Below, piece after piece: positions 51,604-61,798 of a stretch of DNA of 64,000 bases; position 1 is the stretch's first letter; the number at the start of each line of letters is the position of its first letter. The notes beneath the pieces were generated by a model, which worked only from the letters and a program-made list of their open reading frames with translations, ran no database searches and was not told where the DNA came from. The stretch comes from JASHVB01 sp035535035 (GTDB lineage Bacteria > Pseudomonadota > Alphaproteobacteria > Acetobacterales > Acetobacteraceae), in contig DATLQW010000184.1 of assembly GCA_035535035.1 (NCBI GenBank), positions 48,868-112,867 on the forward strand, given 5' to 3'. Position numbers and translations under genes: made by a program.

Positions 51604-52083
51604 TCAGCCGGGTTTGGCGGCCGAGGCCGGTGCGTCCGCCGGCTGCGCGGCCGGCGGACCATAGACGTCGCGCGCGCGCTTCTGGAACGCGTTCACCATG
51701 CGGCGCACCGCTTCGTTGAACACCACGCCGATGGCGGCCTGCAGGATGCGGCTGCGGAATTCGAAATCGACGAAGAAGTCGACCTCCGTGCCGTTATCGT
51801 GCGGCAGGAAGTTCCATTCGTTGTTGAGGTAGCGGAACGGGCCGGTCTCGTAGCGCACCCGCACGGTACGCGGCCGGTCCAGCGTGTCGCGGGTGGCAAA
51901 AGTCTCGCGGAACGGCCCGAATCCGATGGTCAGGTCGGCGAGCAATTCGTGTTCGGTGCGGTGGCGCACCCGGGCGGCGACGCACCAGGGCAGGAACTGC
52001 GGATACCTGGCCACGTCGGCGACCAGATCGAAGAGCTGGTCCGGCCGGTAGGGAATGATCTGGCGTTCCGCGTGGGTGGGCAT
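51604..52083 (-). CDS. Coenzyme-Q-binding START-fold protein (COQ10/RatA-like)
   Basis: A 159-residue START-domain protein. MPTHAERQIIPYRPDQLFDL then VADVARYPQFLPWC is the signature of COQ10/RatA-type proteins; LTIGFGPFRETFATRDTL and VDFFVDFEFRSRILQAAIG follow. In eukaryotes and bacteria it binds ubiquinone and supports respiration; E. coli RatA was reported as a ribosome-association toxin. An AP-rich tail is present. ATG 52083 shares a base with the lipA stop (TGATG), so translation is coupled to lipA. Confidence 0.9.
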   Translation of the reverse strand: MPTHAERQIIPYRPDQLFDLVADVARYPQFLPWCVAARVRHRTEHELLADLTIGFGPFRETFATRDTLDRPRTVRVRYETGPFRYLNNEWNFLPHDNGTEVDFFVDFEFRSRILQAAIGVVFNEAVRRMVNAFQKRARDVYGPPAAQPADAPASAAKPG

Positions 52084-53066
52084 CAGCGCATGGCGGGCGC
52101 CGCCCCCCGCGTTGCACACCCCACCTCCCGCGCGTCGCGCAGGGCGGCAAAATCAGCGTCTGCGTGGTAGGAACTGCGGGTCAGCGGCGTCGCGGCGACC
52201 AGCAGGAACCCCTTGGCACGAGCCAGCGCGGCGTAGTCGGCGAATTCCTCGGGCGTGACGAAGCGATCGACCGCCGCGTGCTTCACCGTCGGCTGCAGAT
52301 ACTGGCCGATGGTGAGGAAATCGACCTCCGCGATGCGCAGGTCGTCCATCACCTGCATGACCTCGCCACGCGATTCGCCCAGCCCGACCATGATGCCGGA
52401 CTTGGTGAAGATTTCGGGCCCGCGCTGCTTCACGCGGTCGAGCAAGCGCAGCGACTGGTAGTAGCGCGCGCCGGGACGGATGGCGGGATACAGCCGCGGC
52501 ACGGTCTCCAGGTTGTGGTTGAACACGTCGGGCCTGGCGTCCGCCACGGTTTCCATGGCGCCCGGCTTGCGCAGGAAGTCCGGGGTCAGCACTTCGATCG
52601 TGGTGCCCGACGCGGCAGCGCGCAGCGCGCGGATGGTGGCGGCGAAATGGGCGGCACCACCGTCCGCCAGGTCATCGCGATCGACCGAGGTGATGACGAC
52701 GTGCCGCAGGCCGAGCCGGGAAACGGCGTCGGCGACGCGGGCGGGTTCGCCGGCATCCAGCGCGAGCGGCTGGCCGGTGCGCACGTTGCAGAACGCGCAG
52801 GCGCGGGTGCAGGTGTCGCCCATGATCATCATGGTGGCGTGGCGCTGGCTCCAGCACTCGCCGATATTGGGGCAGGCGGCTTCCTCGCAGACGGTGACCA
52901 AGCGGTTCTCGCGCATCAGGGCGCGGGTCTCGTGGTACACCGGGTGAGTGGGCGCCTTGACCCGGATCCAGGCGGGCTTGCGCTGGATCGGGTTGTCCGG
53001 GCGGCGCGCCTTCTCCGGGTGGCGGAGAGCGCCGGCACGGTGGTCGATGACGAGGTGGGTGGCCAT
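52083..53066 (-). CDS. lipA: Lipoyl synthase
   Basis: A 327-residue radical SAM enzyme that inserts two sulfurs into octanoyl groups on E2 and other lipoyl domains. Radical SAM cluster: MGDTCTRACAFCNVRTG (C-x3-C-x2-C). Auxiliary cluster: CEEAACPNIGECW (C-x4-C-x5-C). Also the conserved RSSYHAD near the C-terminus, whose Ser ligates the auxiliary cluster. It modifies the pdhB and pdhC lipoyl domains encoded upstream in the same block. Confidence 0.97.
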   Translation of the reverse strand: MATHLVIDHRAGALRHPEKARRPDNPIQRKPAWIRVKAPTHPVYHETRALMRENRLVTVCEEAACPNIGECWSQRHATMMIMGDTCTRACAFCNVRTGQPLALDAGEPARVADAVSRLGLRHVVITSVDRDDLADGGAAHFAATIRALRAAASGTTIEVLTPDFLRKPGAMETVADARPDVFNHNLETVPRLYPAIRPGARYYQSLRLLDRVKQRGPEIFTKSGIMVGLGESRGEVMQVMDDLRIAEVDFLTIGQYLQPTVKHAAVDRFVTPEEFADYAALARAKGFLLVAATPLTRSSYHADADFAALRDAREVGCATRGAAPAMR

Positions 53067-53281
53067 GGCGGGGTAGAAGTGGCGGGGGGAGCCGGGGGCG
53101 TCAAGCGCCCGGGATTCCAGTCAGGAGCACGTTGCACCCCGTCCAACCGGCACGCCGCTTCGGGAACACCGGTGCGTGTCGGTTTGGCTGCCGGGATGTC
53201 CAGCGTGCCCGCGATGACGTGGTCCTGAATTAGCTCCGTGGACCAAGCCAGAGGTATGACGCAGCGGGCCTCTGTCTCCGA

Positions 53282-53950
53282 TCACACCAGCCTCCGCACC
53301 TCAATCCGCCGGCTTGCGGCAACAACCCGGACCTCGAAGTGATCGGTCTGGACCACGTCCACCACATTACGCGGCCGGTGGACCACAACATTCACCCCGC
53401 CCGCATGCCGCACGCTGTCATACAGGATACCGGCCCGTCCGCTGGCCCGAATCTCCTCGCCAAAACGCTGCGAGGCCGCGTAGCGGTCCGCTGCATAGAC
53501 CTCGGCCACCTCCTCCTGCGCCCCACGGATATCGAGATACGCCCCGATCGTCCGCGCCGAGTATTGCCGGAACTGGCGCTGCACGCCCGCGATCCCCCGC
53601 GCCACCGCCTCCCGCCGCATATGGTGCGCGACTTCAACCGCCGCCGTGACCAACGCCTCCGAGGCGTACCACGCCCCCAGCTCCGGCCCGTTGAATCGCC
53701 CCCCAACCGGCCCGACGTGCAGGAAAGCCGCCATCACGACGCTGGCGTTTGCTCGCCCATAGACCCACTCCGCCTGCGGCAACCGGGCGATACGCTCCGC
53801 CACCAGGCGGTCGTTGGTCCAGCCCGCCAGTTCCATGACCGCCGCGAGATCGGCCGCGGTGGCCACGGTATCGAACAGCCCGATCGGCGGGAAGCGCGAC
53901 GGGATCAGGCGATGGGTCGGCTGCGGTGCCGGCCGGTAGAGCTCGGTCAC
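53282..53950 (-). CDS. RES-domain toxin
   Basis: A 222-residue toxin of the RES family (COG5654; NAD-degrading or ADP-ribosylating in characterised members). Catalytic features: Arg and Tyr in GPVGGRFNGPELGAWYASEA, then ALVTAAVEVAHHM (Glu) and a later Ser. GTG 53950 is the likely start: it overlaps the antitoxin stop (GTGA), the usual coupling in toxin-antitoxin pairs. The frame is open upstream but overlaps the antitoxin. Inserted between lpd and lipA. Confidence 0.85.
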   Translation of the reverse strand: MTELYRPAPQPTHRLIPSRFPPIGLFDTVATAADLAAVMELAGWTNDRLVAERIARLPQAEWVYGRANASVVMAAFLHVGPVGGRFNGPELGAWYASEALVTAAVEVAHHMRREAVARGIAGVQRQFRQYSARTIGAYLDIRGAQEEVAEVYAADRYAASQRFGEEIRASGRAGILYDSVRHAGGVNVVVHRPRNVVDVVQTDHFEVRVVAASRRIEVRRLV

Positions 53951-54480
53951 GAGACCACGACGTCGGCATCGGCATAGCGGGCGAACCCGGCGTCCAACTC
54001 GTTCGGCTCCATGCAAATCCCGCCGCGGGCGGCATCGAGAAACCGCCGCACCGTCAGCAACCCGTCCTGCGTGCCGCTGGTGACGAACGCCAGTGGCGGC
54101 GCACCGCCGAACACCGTCGCGCGATGCGGGGTTCGCAGCCACGCGACCCCGTCATGCTCGTTCTGGAACAGAATGCCGAGCGCCTGGTGGATGCCGAGCA
54201 CCGCCGAGATGCGCAGCAATGCATCGACGCCGAGCGTGATCTCGCCGTGTTCGCGGACGGTCTTGACCCAACCGTGGTAGGTGGACCGGGACGGCAATCC
54301 GAGAATCAGGCGCCGCTGGTCTTCCGTCAGCCCCCATAGATCGGCGATGGCGAGAAAGCTGCGCAATCCGGGTCCGCTGAGGCGCCGCCGGTTTGCTGGC
54401 GCAAAGCGTGTCGCATCCAGTCGATCCGGGGCCTTGGCCTCATCCAGCCGCCGGCGCGCCGCAACCATGGCTGTCTCCAT
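53947..54480 (-). CDS. Xre/MbcA/ParS-type antitoxin
   Basis: A 177-residue antitoxin of the RES partner family. FLAIADLWGLTEDQRRLILG and LPSRSTYHGWVKTVREHGEI form the N-terminal HTH; VDALLRISAVLGIHQALGIL and GVAWLRTPHRATVFGGAPPL are the C-terminal toxin-binding (DUF2384-like) region, where VFGG.. is typical. It should neutralise the RES toxin and repress its own promoter. ATG 54480 is used; ATG 54468 is possible. An inverted repeat overlaps the start codon. Confidence 0.85.
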   Translation of the reverse strand: METAMVAARRRLDEAKAPDRLDATRFAPANRRRLSGPGLRSFLAIADLWGLTEDQRRLILGLPSRSTYHGWVKTVREHGEITLGVDALLRISAVLGIHQALGILFQNEHDGVAWLRTPHRATVFGGAPPLAFVTSGTQDGLLTVRRFLDAARGGICMEPNELDAGFARYADADVVVS

Positions 54481-54496
54481 GTCCAAAACCGGACAT
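54479..54496 (-). promoter_or_regulatory. Operator-like inverted repeat of the RES/Xre module
   Basis: ATGTCC - 6 bp - GGACAT is a perfect inverted repeat overlapping the antitoxin start. Another TGTCC half-site lies 12-17 bp further upstream on the minus strand. This is the position expected for autorepression by the HTH antitoxin. Confidence 0.5.
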
Positions 54497-54568
54497 AGTG
54501 CCGAACTGGACACAAATCAACGGCGATCACGGCTCGGTCGTCGCCCCAGTCGGGAGCAAAGAGACCGG

Positions 54569-55969
54569 TCAGAAATGCAGCGCCCGGCCGTACGCCGCCA
54601 GCACCGCCTCGTGCATCGTCTCGCTGATCGTCGGGTGCGGAAACACCGTGCGCATCAGCTCGGCTTCGGTGCTCTCCAGGGTGCGGGCGATGGTATAGCC
54701 CTGGATCAGTTCGGTGACCTCGGCGCCGACCATGTGGGCACCCAGCAACTCGCCGGTCTTGGCATCGAACACCGTCTTGACCAGGCCCTCCGGCTCGCCC
54801 ATGGCGATCGCCTTGCCGTTGCCGATGAACGGGAATTTTCCCACCTTCAGTTCATAGCCCAATTCCCTGGCGCGCGCCTCGGTCAGCCCCACCGAGGCGA
54901 TCTGCGGCCGGCAATAGGTGCAGCCGGGGATATTGCGCACATTCATCGGATGCACGTCGTTCAGGCCGGCGATCTTCTCCACGCAGACCACCCCCTCATG
55001 CATCGCCTTGTGTGCCAGCCAGGGCGGCCCGGCGAGGTCGCCGATCGCATACACGCCCGGTTCGCCGGTGCGGCAGTATTGGTCGATCGTTACATGGGTG
55101 CGATCGACTTTTACCCCTGTGCCCTCCAGCCCGATGCCCTCCACGTTGCCGACGATGCCGACCGCGGAGATCACCCGGTCCACGGTGATCTCCTGCGCAT
55201 TGCCGCCGACTTCCACCGTGACCGTGACGTTGTCGGCGCCCTTCTTCGCCCCTTTCACCGCGACCCCGGTCATGATCTTCATGCCCTGCTTCTCGAACGC
55301 CTTGTGTGCAAAGGCCGAAATTTCCTCGTCCTCAACGGGCAGAATGCGCGGCAGCACTTCGACCACGGTCACCGCCGCGCCCATGTTGAGGTAGAAGCTG
55401 GCGAACTCGATGCCGATCGCGCCGGAGCCGATCACCAGCAGCGATTTCGGCATCGCAGGTGGCACCATCGCGTCCCGGTACGCCCAGACCAGTTTGCCGT
55501 CCGCTGCGATGCCGGGAAGCTGCCGCGCCCGCGCGCCGGTCGCCAGGATGATGTGCGGTGCCTTCAGCGTGGCGACCGGTTTGCCGTCCTTCTCTACCGC
55601 CAGAGTCTGCTTGCCCGCCAGCTTGCCGGTGCCGTCGAACACAGTGATCTTGTTCTTGCGCATCAGATGCGCCACGCCCTGGGAAAGCTGCTTTGCCACC
55701 GCGCGCGAGCGCTTCACCACCTTGTCGAGTTCGAACCGCGACTCCACCGCCGCAAAACCGTATTCGGGCAGATGGTGCAGCAGGTGGTTGATCTCGGAGG
55801 TGCGCAGCAGCGCCTTCGTGGGAATGCAGCCCCAGTTCAGGCAGATGCCGCCGAGCTGCTCGCGCTCCACCAGCGCGGCTTTCATGCCGAGCTGTGCAGC
55901 GCGGATCGCCGCGACGTAGCCGCCCGGCCCCCCGCCCAGCACGACAATGTCGAAATCCTGGTCAGCCAT
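54569..55969 (-). CDS. lpdA: Dihydrolipoyl dehydrogenase (E3)
   Basis: A 466-residue FAD enzyme that reoxidises dihydrolipoamide for pyruvate dehydrogenase, passing electrons to NAD. FAD site: DIVVLGGGPGGYVAAIRAAQ. Redox-active disulfide: GGICLNWGCIPTKALL. NAD site: LLVIGSGAIGIEFASFYLNM. Catalytic His-Glu at the C-terminus: FPHPTISETMHEAV. Complete. Separated from pdhC by three inserted genes (HNH, Uma2, GNAT); the GNAT gene overlaps its start by 8 bp. Confidence 0.97.
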   Translation of the reverse strand: MADQDFDIVVLGGGPGGYVAAIRAAQLGMKAALVEREQLGGICLNWGCIPTKALLRTSEINHLLHHLPEYGFAAVESRFELDKVVKRSRAVAKQLSQGVAHLMRKNKITVFDGTGKLAGKQTLAVEKDGKPVATLKAPHIILATGARARQLPGIAADGKLVWAYRDAMVPPAMPKSLLVIGSGAIGIEFASFYLNMGAAVTVVEVLPRILPVEDEEISAFAHKAFEKQGMKIMTGVAVKGAKKGADNVTVTVEVGGNAQEITVDRVISAVGIVGNVEGIGLEGTGVKVDRTHVTIDQYCRTGEPGVYAIGDLAGPPWLAHKAMHEGVVCVEKIAGLNDVHPMNVRNIPGCTYCRPQIASVGLTEARARELGYELKVGKFPFIGNGKAIAMGEPEGLVKTVFDAKTGELLGAHMVGAEVTELIQGYTIARTLESTEAELMRTVFPHPTISETMHEAVLAAYGRALHF

Positions 55970-56456
55970 GTATTGCTCCCTGTGCGAGCGCGGTCAGCGC
56001 CTCGCCGCCGAGTCGCCGCACCTGCCAATCCTGCATCTTCGCCGCTCCGAGGCTTTCGTAGAAGGCGATCGCCGGCGCATTCCAGTTCAGCACCCGCCAC
56101 TCGACGCGGCGGCAATGCTCCGCCACGGCGCGCTGTGCGAGATGACGCAGCAGCGCCAGTCCGATGCCGCGCCCGCGATGGGCGGGTTCGACGAACAGGT
56201 CTTCGAGGAAGATGTCAGGCCGTCCCCGGAACGTGCTGAAGGTGTAATACCACAGCGCCAGGCCGACCGCGCTGTCGGCGGCATGTGCCAGCACCGCATA
56301 GGCGCGCGGCTGCGGCCCGAACAGCGCGGCATGCAGGTCCGCCTCGGTAATGACGACCTCGTGCAGCAGCTTCTCGTACTCCGCGAGGCCACGCACCAGG
56401 CGAAGCACATCCGGCACATCGGCTGGCGCGGCGTTGCGGAGGGTGATGACGGTCAT
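55962..56456 (-). CDS. GNAT-family N-acetyltransferase
   Basis: A 164-residue acetyltransferase. ALRNAAPADVPDVLRLVRGL-like opening (ITLRNAAPADVPDVLRLVRG), LEDLFVEPAHRGRGIGLALL (~80-99), the acetyl-CoA motif A with RGRGIG, then RVEWRVLNWNAPAIAFYESL. It belongs to the diamine (spermidine/spermine SSAT-like) subgroup by the last block; substrate not certain. ATG 56456 used. Its stop overlaps the lpdA start by 8 bp. Confidence 0.9.
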   Translation of the reverse strand: MTVITLRNAAPADVPDVLRLVRGLAEYEKLLHEVVITEADLHAALFGPQPRAYAVLAHAADSAVGLALWYYTFSTFRGRPDIFLEDLFVEPAHRGRGIGLALLRHLAQRAVAEHCRRVEWRVLNWNAPAIAFYESLGAAKMQDWQVRRLGGEALTALAQGAIHG

Positions 56457-56532
56457 GATTGTGCGTATCGTGGGCCCGGCACCGCCGCCATGGCGGCGTA
56501 CCACCGCTCATGCCGCGTGCCGGACGAAACCA

Positions 56533-57081
56533 TCAAACCGAGGGCTCGCTCGGGTAAAAGTCGGCCACATCGATTGCAATACCGGGCGGCTCGAGCGCAA
56601 TGGAGCCGAGGTTGACCACTCGGGTCATGATGTCGGCGCCGATACGCCGGTGGTGAACTACTTCCCGTCGGGTCGATCGCACAATAAGGTAATGCTGAAT
56701 TGAAGGGACGCGAAAGTAGTCGGCGAGCTTCTCCGCGAGATCAATGGATTGAGTACCGGGCGACAGGACCTCCACCACAACAACCGGGTTCGTCGCGGCG
56801 ACCGAGTCGCCCGGAGCAGGCGGACCACAGTTCACGATCGCGTCCGGCTCGTAATCGGTGTCCAGGTCGATTTCGATGGTCACGCCATCAGGCAGCGCCT
56901 CGCAGGGAACGGCGGCGCCGCGGATGGCACGGTCAAGCGCGGCCCAGACACGGCTCTTGATCCGCGCGTGCTGGATCCGTTCCGGCGACATCGCCACGGG
57001 CTCGCCACCCACCCGTTCGTAGCGCTCTCCGCGCGCCCCTGCCCATTCCCGAAACTGCTGCCGGCTCAAACGCTGTACCAT
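56533..57081 (-). CDS. Uma2-family putative restriction endonuclease
   Basis: A 182-residue Uma2 protein. RLSRQQFREWAGARGERYER, HARIKSRVWAALDRAIRG, YEPDAIVNCGPPAPGDSVAA (catalytic Asp), VVVVEVLSPGTQSIDLAEKL (Glu and Lys of PD-(D/E)xK), VPSIQHYLIVRSTRREVVHH. It differs from the other Uma2 gene at 26317. Third-position GC is weaker than in pdh genes, consistent with insertion into the operon. Confidence 0.9.
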   Translation of the reverse strand: MVQRLSRQQFREWAGARGERYERVGGEPVAMSPERIQHARIKSRVWAALDRAIRGAAVPCEALPDGVTIEIDLDTDYEPDAIVNCGPPAPGDSVAATNPVVVVEVLSPGTQSIDLAEKLADYFRVPSIQHYLIVRSTRREVVHHRRIGADIMTRVVNLGSIALEPPGIAIDVADFYPSEPSV

Positions 57082-57128
57082 CGTACCACCCCCCGATCGC
57101 GACTTCCGCCGCAAAACTCTCGCCCGAA

Positions 57129-57551
57129 TTATGCGGCACCGCCGGGTTCGGCCCGTGCGAGCTCATATAGGCAGCGCAGTGCATCACGCGACGGTCCTTG
57201 CCAGCGGATCCTTTGAACCACGTTGTGCTCGTACCATGGCAGGGTGCATTCTCGCAGGTGCGCCTGAACATAGAGCCGAACATCGGCATCAGTCTCGAAG
57301 AACGTGAGATCACTTTTGATCGAGTTGCAGAGACGGCAGCATGTCCTCGGATTCTCGACCCCGTTGCCGCCGTCGGGCCCGAAATGATCGATTGTCGGGT
57401 CGCGCATCCGGGCGACCAGGGTTTCAGCGACGTAGTCACAGTATTGGCAAGCGACCTTATCGTTCAACCACCTGTTTACAATGTGCTCGGGTGTCAGTGC
57501 CACTCTTTTCCACCGTTCGCAAACACTTCTCGCCCAGAGAGCTACCCTCAC
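57129..57551 (-). CDS. HNH endonuclease-like protein
   Basis: A ~140-residue HNH-type protein. Metal/zinc motif: CQYCDYVAETL, then TIDHFGPDGGNGVENPRTCC and RLCNSIKSD, i.e. CxxC ... DH ... N ... CxxCN, a full HNH set. GTG 57551 overlaps the pdhC stop (GTGA); the N-terminal 25 residues may not be conserved, so a later start is possible. Its insertion directly after pdhC, with coupling to it, is odd for an endonuclease. Confidence 0.8.
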   Translation of the reverse strand: MRVALWARSVCERWKRVALTPEHIVNRWLNDKVACQYCDYVAETLVARMRDPTIDHFGPDGGNGVENPRTCCRLCNSIKSDLTFFETDADVRLYVQAHLRECTLPWYEHNVVQRIRWQGPSRDALRCLYELARAEPGGAA

Positions 57552-58885
57552 AGCATCAGATTAAGCGGGTCCTCGACGATGACCTTGAACGCGGCCATCC
57601 ACTCGGCGCCCAGCGCGCCGTCAACCACGCGGTGATCCACCGCCAGCGTGCAGGTCATCACCGTCGCCACCGCGAGCGCCCCGTGCTTCACCACCGGCCG
57701 AGGCTGGCCGGCGGCCACCGCCAGAATCGCCGATTGCGGCGGGTTGATGATCGCGGCGAACTGCGACACGCCGTACATCCCCATGTTGGAAATCGAGAAC
57801 CCGCCGCCCTGGAATTCCTCCGGCTTCAGCTTGCCGATCCTGGCTCGCGCGGCCAGGTCCTTCATCTCGTTGCTGATCGCCGCCAGCCCCTTCTGGTCGG
57901 CCTTGCGCACGATCGGCGTGATCAGCCCGTCGGGGATGGACACCGCGACGCTGATGTCCACGTCGTCGTAGAGGATCGTGGCGTCCTCGGTGTAGCTGGC
58001 GTTCACCTTCGGCACGCGGCGCAGCGTCAGCGCGGCGGCCTTGATCAGCAGGTCGTTCACCGACAGGCGGAACGCGCCGGCGCCTTCCCCCGGCGACCTG
58101 GCGTTCAGCTCCTCGCGCAATTTCAACAGCGCATCGATTTCGATGTCCATCGAGACATAGAAATGCGGAATGGTCTGCTTTGCCTCGGTAAGCCGCCGCG
58201 CGATGACCTTGCGTATCGTGCTGTTCGGCACGACGCGGTGCGGCGCGGTGATCGGCGGTGCAGGCGCGCGCGGTGCGGCGGGTGCGGCCGGCATTGCCGG
58301 CGCCGGTTGGGCGGCCGGCGCCGCGCCGCGCTGCTGCGCCGCCTCGATATCCGCCTTGACGATCCGTCCGCTCGGACCGCTGCCTTTCAGCGCCGCAAGA
58401 TCGATGCCTGCCTGTTGCGCCATGCGCCGCGCCAGTGGCGACACGAAGATGCGCTCGCCCACGCTATCATGCCCGTTGCCGGACCGCGGGGCCGGCTGCG
58501 GCTCCGCGTCCTGTGGCAGCGCCGCCGGCCGCGGCGGCGTTGGCGGCTGCGGCGGTTCGGCGGCCGGCGATTCCGCGGCCGCCGGCACGGGCTTCGCCGC
58601 TTGCGTAGGCGCCGCCTCCGCGCCGCCGGCCGGAACTTTCTCGCCTTCCGCCACCAGCACCGCGATCGGCTGGTTCACCTTCACGCCCTCGGTCCCGTCG
58701 CCGACCAGGATCTTGCCGAGCACGCCCTCGTCCACCGCTTCGACTTCCATCGTCGCCTTGTCGGTCTCGATCTCGGCGATCACGTCACCGGCGCGGATCT
58801 GTTCGCCCTCCTTCTTCAGCCAGCGTGACAGCGTTCCCTCGGTCATCGTCGGCGAGAGCGCCGGCATCAGGATGTTCGTCGCCAT
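57548..58885 (-). CDS. pdhC: Pyruvate dehydrogenase E2 (dihydrolipoyl acetyltransferase)
   Basis: A 445-residue E2 core. One lipoyl domain at 1-80 with Lys43 in IETDKATMEVEA; an Ala/Pro linker; the E1/E3-binding domain ~145-180 (FVSPLARRMAQQAGIDLAAL, GSGPSGRIVKADIEAA); and the catalytic domain from ~215, with ISNMGMYGVSQFAAIINPPQ and active-site HRVVDGALGAEW. Forms the multimeric core of the complex. ATG 58885 begins MATNILMPALSPTM. 17 bp after pdhB. Confidence 0.97.
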   Translation of the reverse strand: MATNILMPALSPTMTEGTLSRWLKKEGEQIRAGDVIAEIETDKATMEVEAVDEGVLGKILVGDGTEGVKVNQPIAVLVAEGEKVPAGGAEAAPTQAAKPVPAAAESPAAEPPQPPTPPRPAALPQDAEPQPAPRSGNGHDSVGERIFVSPLARRMAQQAGIDLAALKGSGPSGRIVKADIEAAQQRGAAPAAQPAPAMPAAPAAPRAPAPPITAPHRVVPNSTIRKVIARRLTEAKQTIPHFYVSMDIEIDALLKLREELNARSPGEGAGAFRLSVNDLLIKAAALTLRRVPKVNASYTEDATILYDDVDISVAVSIPDGLITPIVRKADQKGLAAISNEMKDLAARARIGKLKPEEFQGGGFSISNMGMYGVSQFAAIINPPQSAILAVAAGQPRPVVKHGALAVATVMTCTLAVDHRVVDGALGAEWMAAFKVIVEDPLNLML

Positions 58886-58902
58886 TTGTTTCCCGCGCCC
58901 CC

Positions 58903-60279
<1,377 letters not shown>

Positions 60280-60282
60280 CGC

Positions 60283-61290
60283 TCAGCCCTCCAGCAGCAC
60301 GTCCGTATAGAGCTCGGACGCATCCGGCTCCGGACTCTGCTGGGCGAAGGCGGCGGCGTCCTGCACGATCGTCCGCACGTCGTCCTCCAATTTCTTCAGC
60401 GCCTCCTCGGTCACGCCTAGCGCCTCCAGCTTGTGCCGCGCATTCTCGATGCAGTCGTGCTGGGTGCGCATCTCCTGCACTTCCTCGCGCGTGCGGTAGC
60501 GCGCCGGATCGGACATCGAGTGGCCGCGATAGCGATAGGTCTTCACTTCGAGCAAATAGGGACCGTTGCCGGCGCGGCAATGCGCCACCGCCTGTTCGCC
60601 GGCCTGCTTCACCGCCAGCACATCCATGCCGTCCACCTGCATGCCGGGAATCCCCCACGGCGCGCCGTTCTTCGACAGATCCTTCGACGCCGAGGCGCGG
60701 TCGATCGAGGTGCCCATGCCGTAGCGGTTGTTCTCGATCACATAAACGACAGGCAGCTTCATCAGCGCGGCGAGGTTGAGGCTTTCATAGACCTGGCCCT
60801 GGCTGGAGGCGCCCTCGCCGAAATACGTCACCGACACGCGGTCATTGCCGCGATACCAGTTGCTGAACGCCAGGCCGGTACCGATGCTCACCTGCGCGCC
60901 GACGATGCCGTGCCCGCCGAAGAAATTCTTCGCCTTGCTGAACATGTGCATCGAGCCGCCCTTGCCGTGCGAGTAGCCGTCGCGCCGTCCGGTGAGCTCG
61001 GCCATGACCCCCTTCGGGTCCATGCCGGTTGCCAGCATGTGGCCGTGATCGCGATAGGAGGTGATGACCTCGTCGCCGTCCTCGATCGACAGTTGCATGC
61101 CGACGACGACCGCTTCCTGGCCGATGTACAAATGGCAGAAGCCGCCGATCAGGCCCATGCCGTAAAGCTGGCCGGCGCGTTCCTCGAAGCGGCGGATCAG
61201 CAGCATCATGCGGTAGGCACGCAGGAGTTCTTCGTGCCCGCCGGCGCCGGCCTGCTTGCCGCGTTTTCCCTTGTGTGCCGCCTGCGCCAT
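60283..61290 (-). CDS. pdhA: Pyruvate dehydrogenase E1 alpha
   Basis: A 335-residue thiamine-diphosphate subunit that decarboxylates pyruvate. MLLIRRFEERAGQLYGMGLI and GFCHLYIGQEAVVVGM at the start, SYRDHGHMLATG, GKGGSMHMFS, then the ThDP/Mg motif YFGEGASSQGQVYESLNLAA with VVYVIENNRYGMGTS. The first residue pair is GEG where most E1-alpha proteins have GDG. RYRGHSMSDPARYR is the phosphorylation-loop equivalent. ATG 61290 (MAQAAHKGKRGKQ) chosen; frame is open upstream without sense. First gene of the block. Confidence 0.96.
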   Translation of the reverse strand: MAQAAHKGKRGKQAGAGGHEELLRAYRMMLLIRRFEERAGQLYGMGLIGGFCHLYIGQEAVVVGMQLSIEDGDEVITSYRDHGHMLATGMDPKGVMAELTGRRDGYSHGKGGSMHMFSKAKNFFGGHGIVGAQVSIGTGLAFSNWYRGNDRVSVTYFGEGASSQGQVYESLNLAALMKLPVVYVIENNRYGMGTSIDRASASKDLSKNGAPWGIPGMQVDGMDVLAVKQAGEQAVAHCRAGNGPYLLEVKTYRYRGHSMSDPARYRTREEVQEMRTQHDCIENARHKLEALGVTEEALKKLEDDVRTIVQDAAAFAQQSPEPDASELYTDVLLEG

Positions 61291-61798
61291 CCGCTTGCTC
61301 CCCCGCCTGCGCCCCTGCCTCTGAAGCCGCTTTCGCACACCTAGCGGGCGGGCCGGGTCACGACAAGCAGGGCGGTTTGTGCTTAACGATTGTGCAATGC
61401 AATAGAGGGTGGCGGCGAAGTGTGCGGGGAAACGCCCGAGTCTTGCGCTTGTTTCGTGGAGCAAGGAACGAGTGGGGTATTTGTTTCACTCCAAAGGCGG
61501 CAGGCGCAGGGACCTTGCTGTACGGCCTCTTGCGGCAGCCGGTTCGGGCGGTGTTGGGCTGTCACAGGGTCTTCGCAACTTTCACCCGGGCAGCAACCAC
61601 GAGGGGAGGTGCAGAAGAACGCGGGTGAGGGCGACCGGACGGCGGCACGCGAATTCGACCGGGACCAGAAGCGGTTCGCAGCGAGCAGCAAGATCAAGCA
61701 AACCGCGCGCGAGGTTGCGCAGTCCTGGCACCATGCGGAACACACCCGGCGCCGGCGGCCGTCAGGCAGGTGTCGCGGTTGCGCGGCACGTGGTCGCA
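61291..61798. other. 508-bp region upstream of pdhA with a small gene relic
   Basis: It carries the pdhA promoter (none can be fixed by eye) and, on the plus strand at 61609-61740, a piece of a small conserved gene. Nothing else is recognised. Confidence 0.5.
61609..61740 (+). pseudogene. Relic of a small conserved alphaproteobacterial protein gene
   Basis: From GTG 61609, with GAGGGG close upstream, the frame reads VQKNAGEGDRTAAREFDRDQ then KRFAASSKIKQTAREVAQS. This matches, from memory, the GEGNRTAA--Y---Q--FA-SG-V---AREA opening of a common ~70-90-residue hypothetical protein. After about residue 40 the usual DGPE..EL--AE-IG continuation is missing and the frame becomes arginine-rich, running on into the antisense of the CHAD gene. 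Probably decayed or truncated. Confidence 0.4.
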
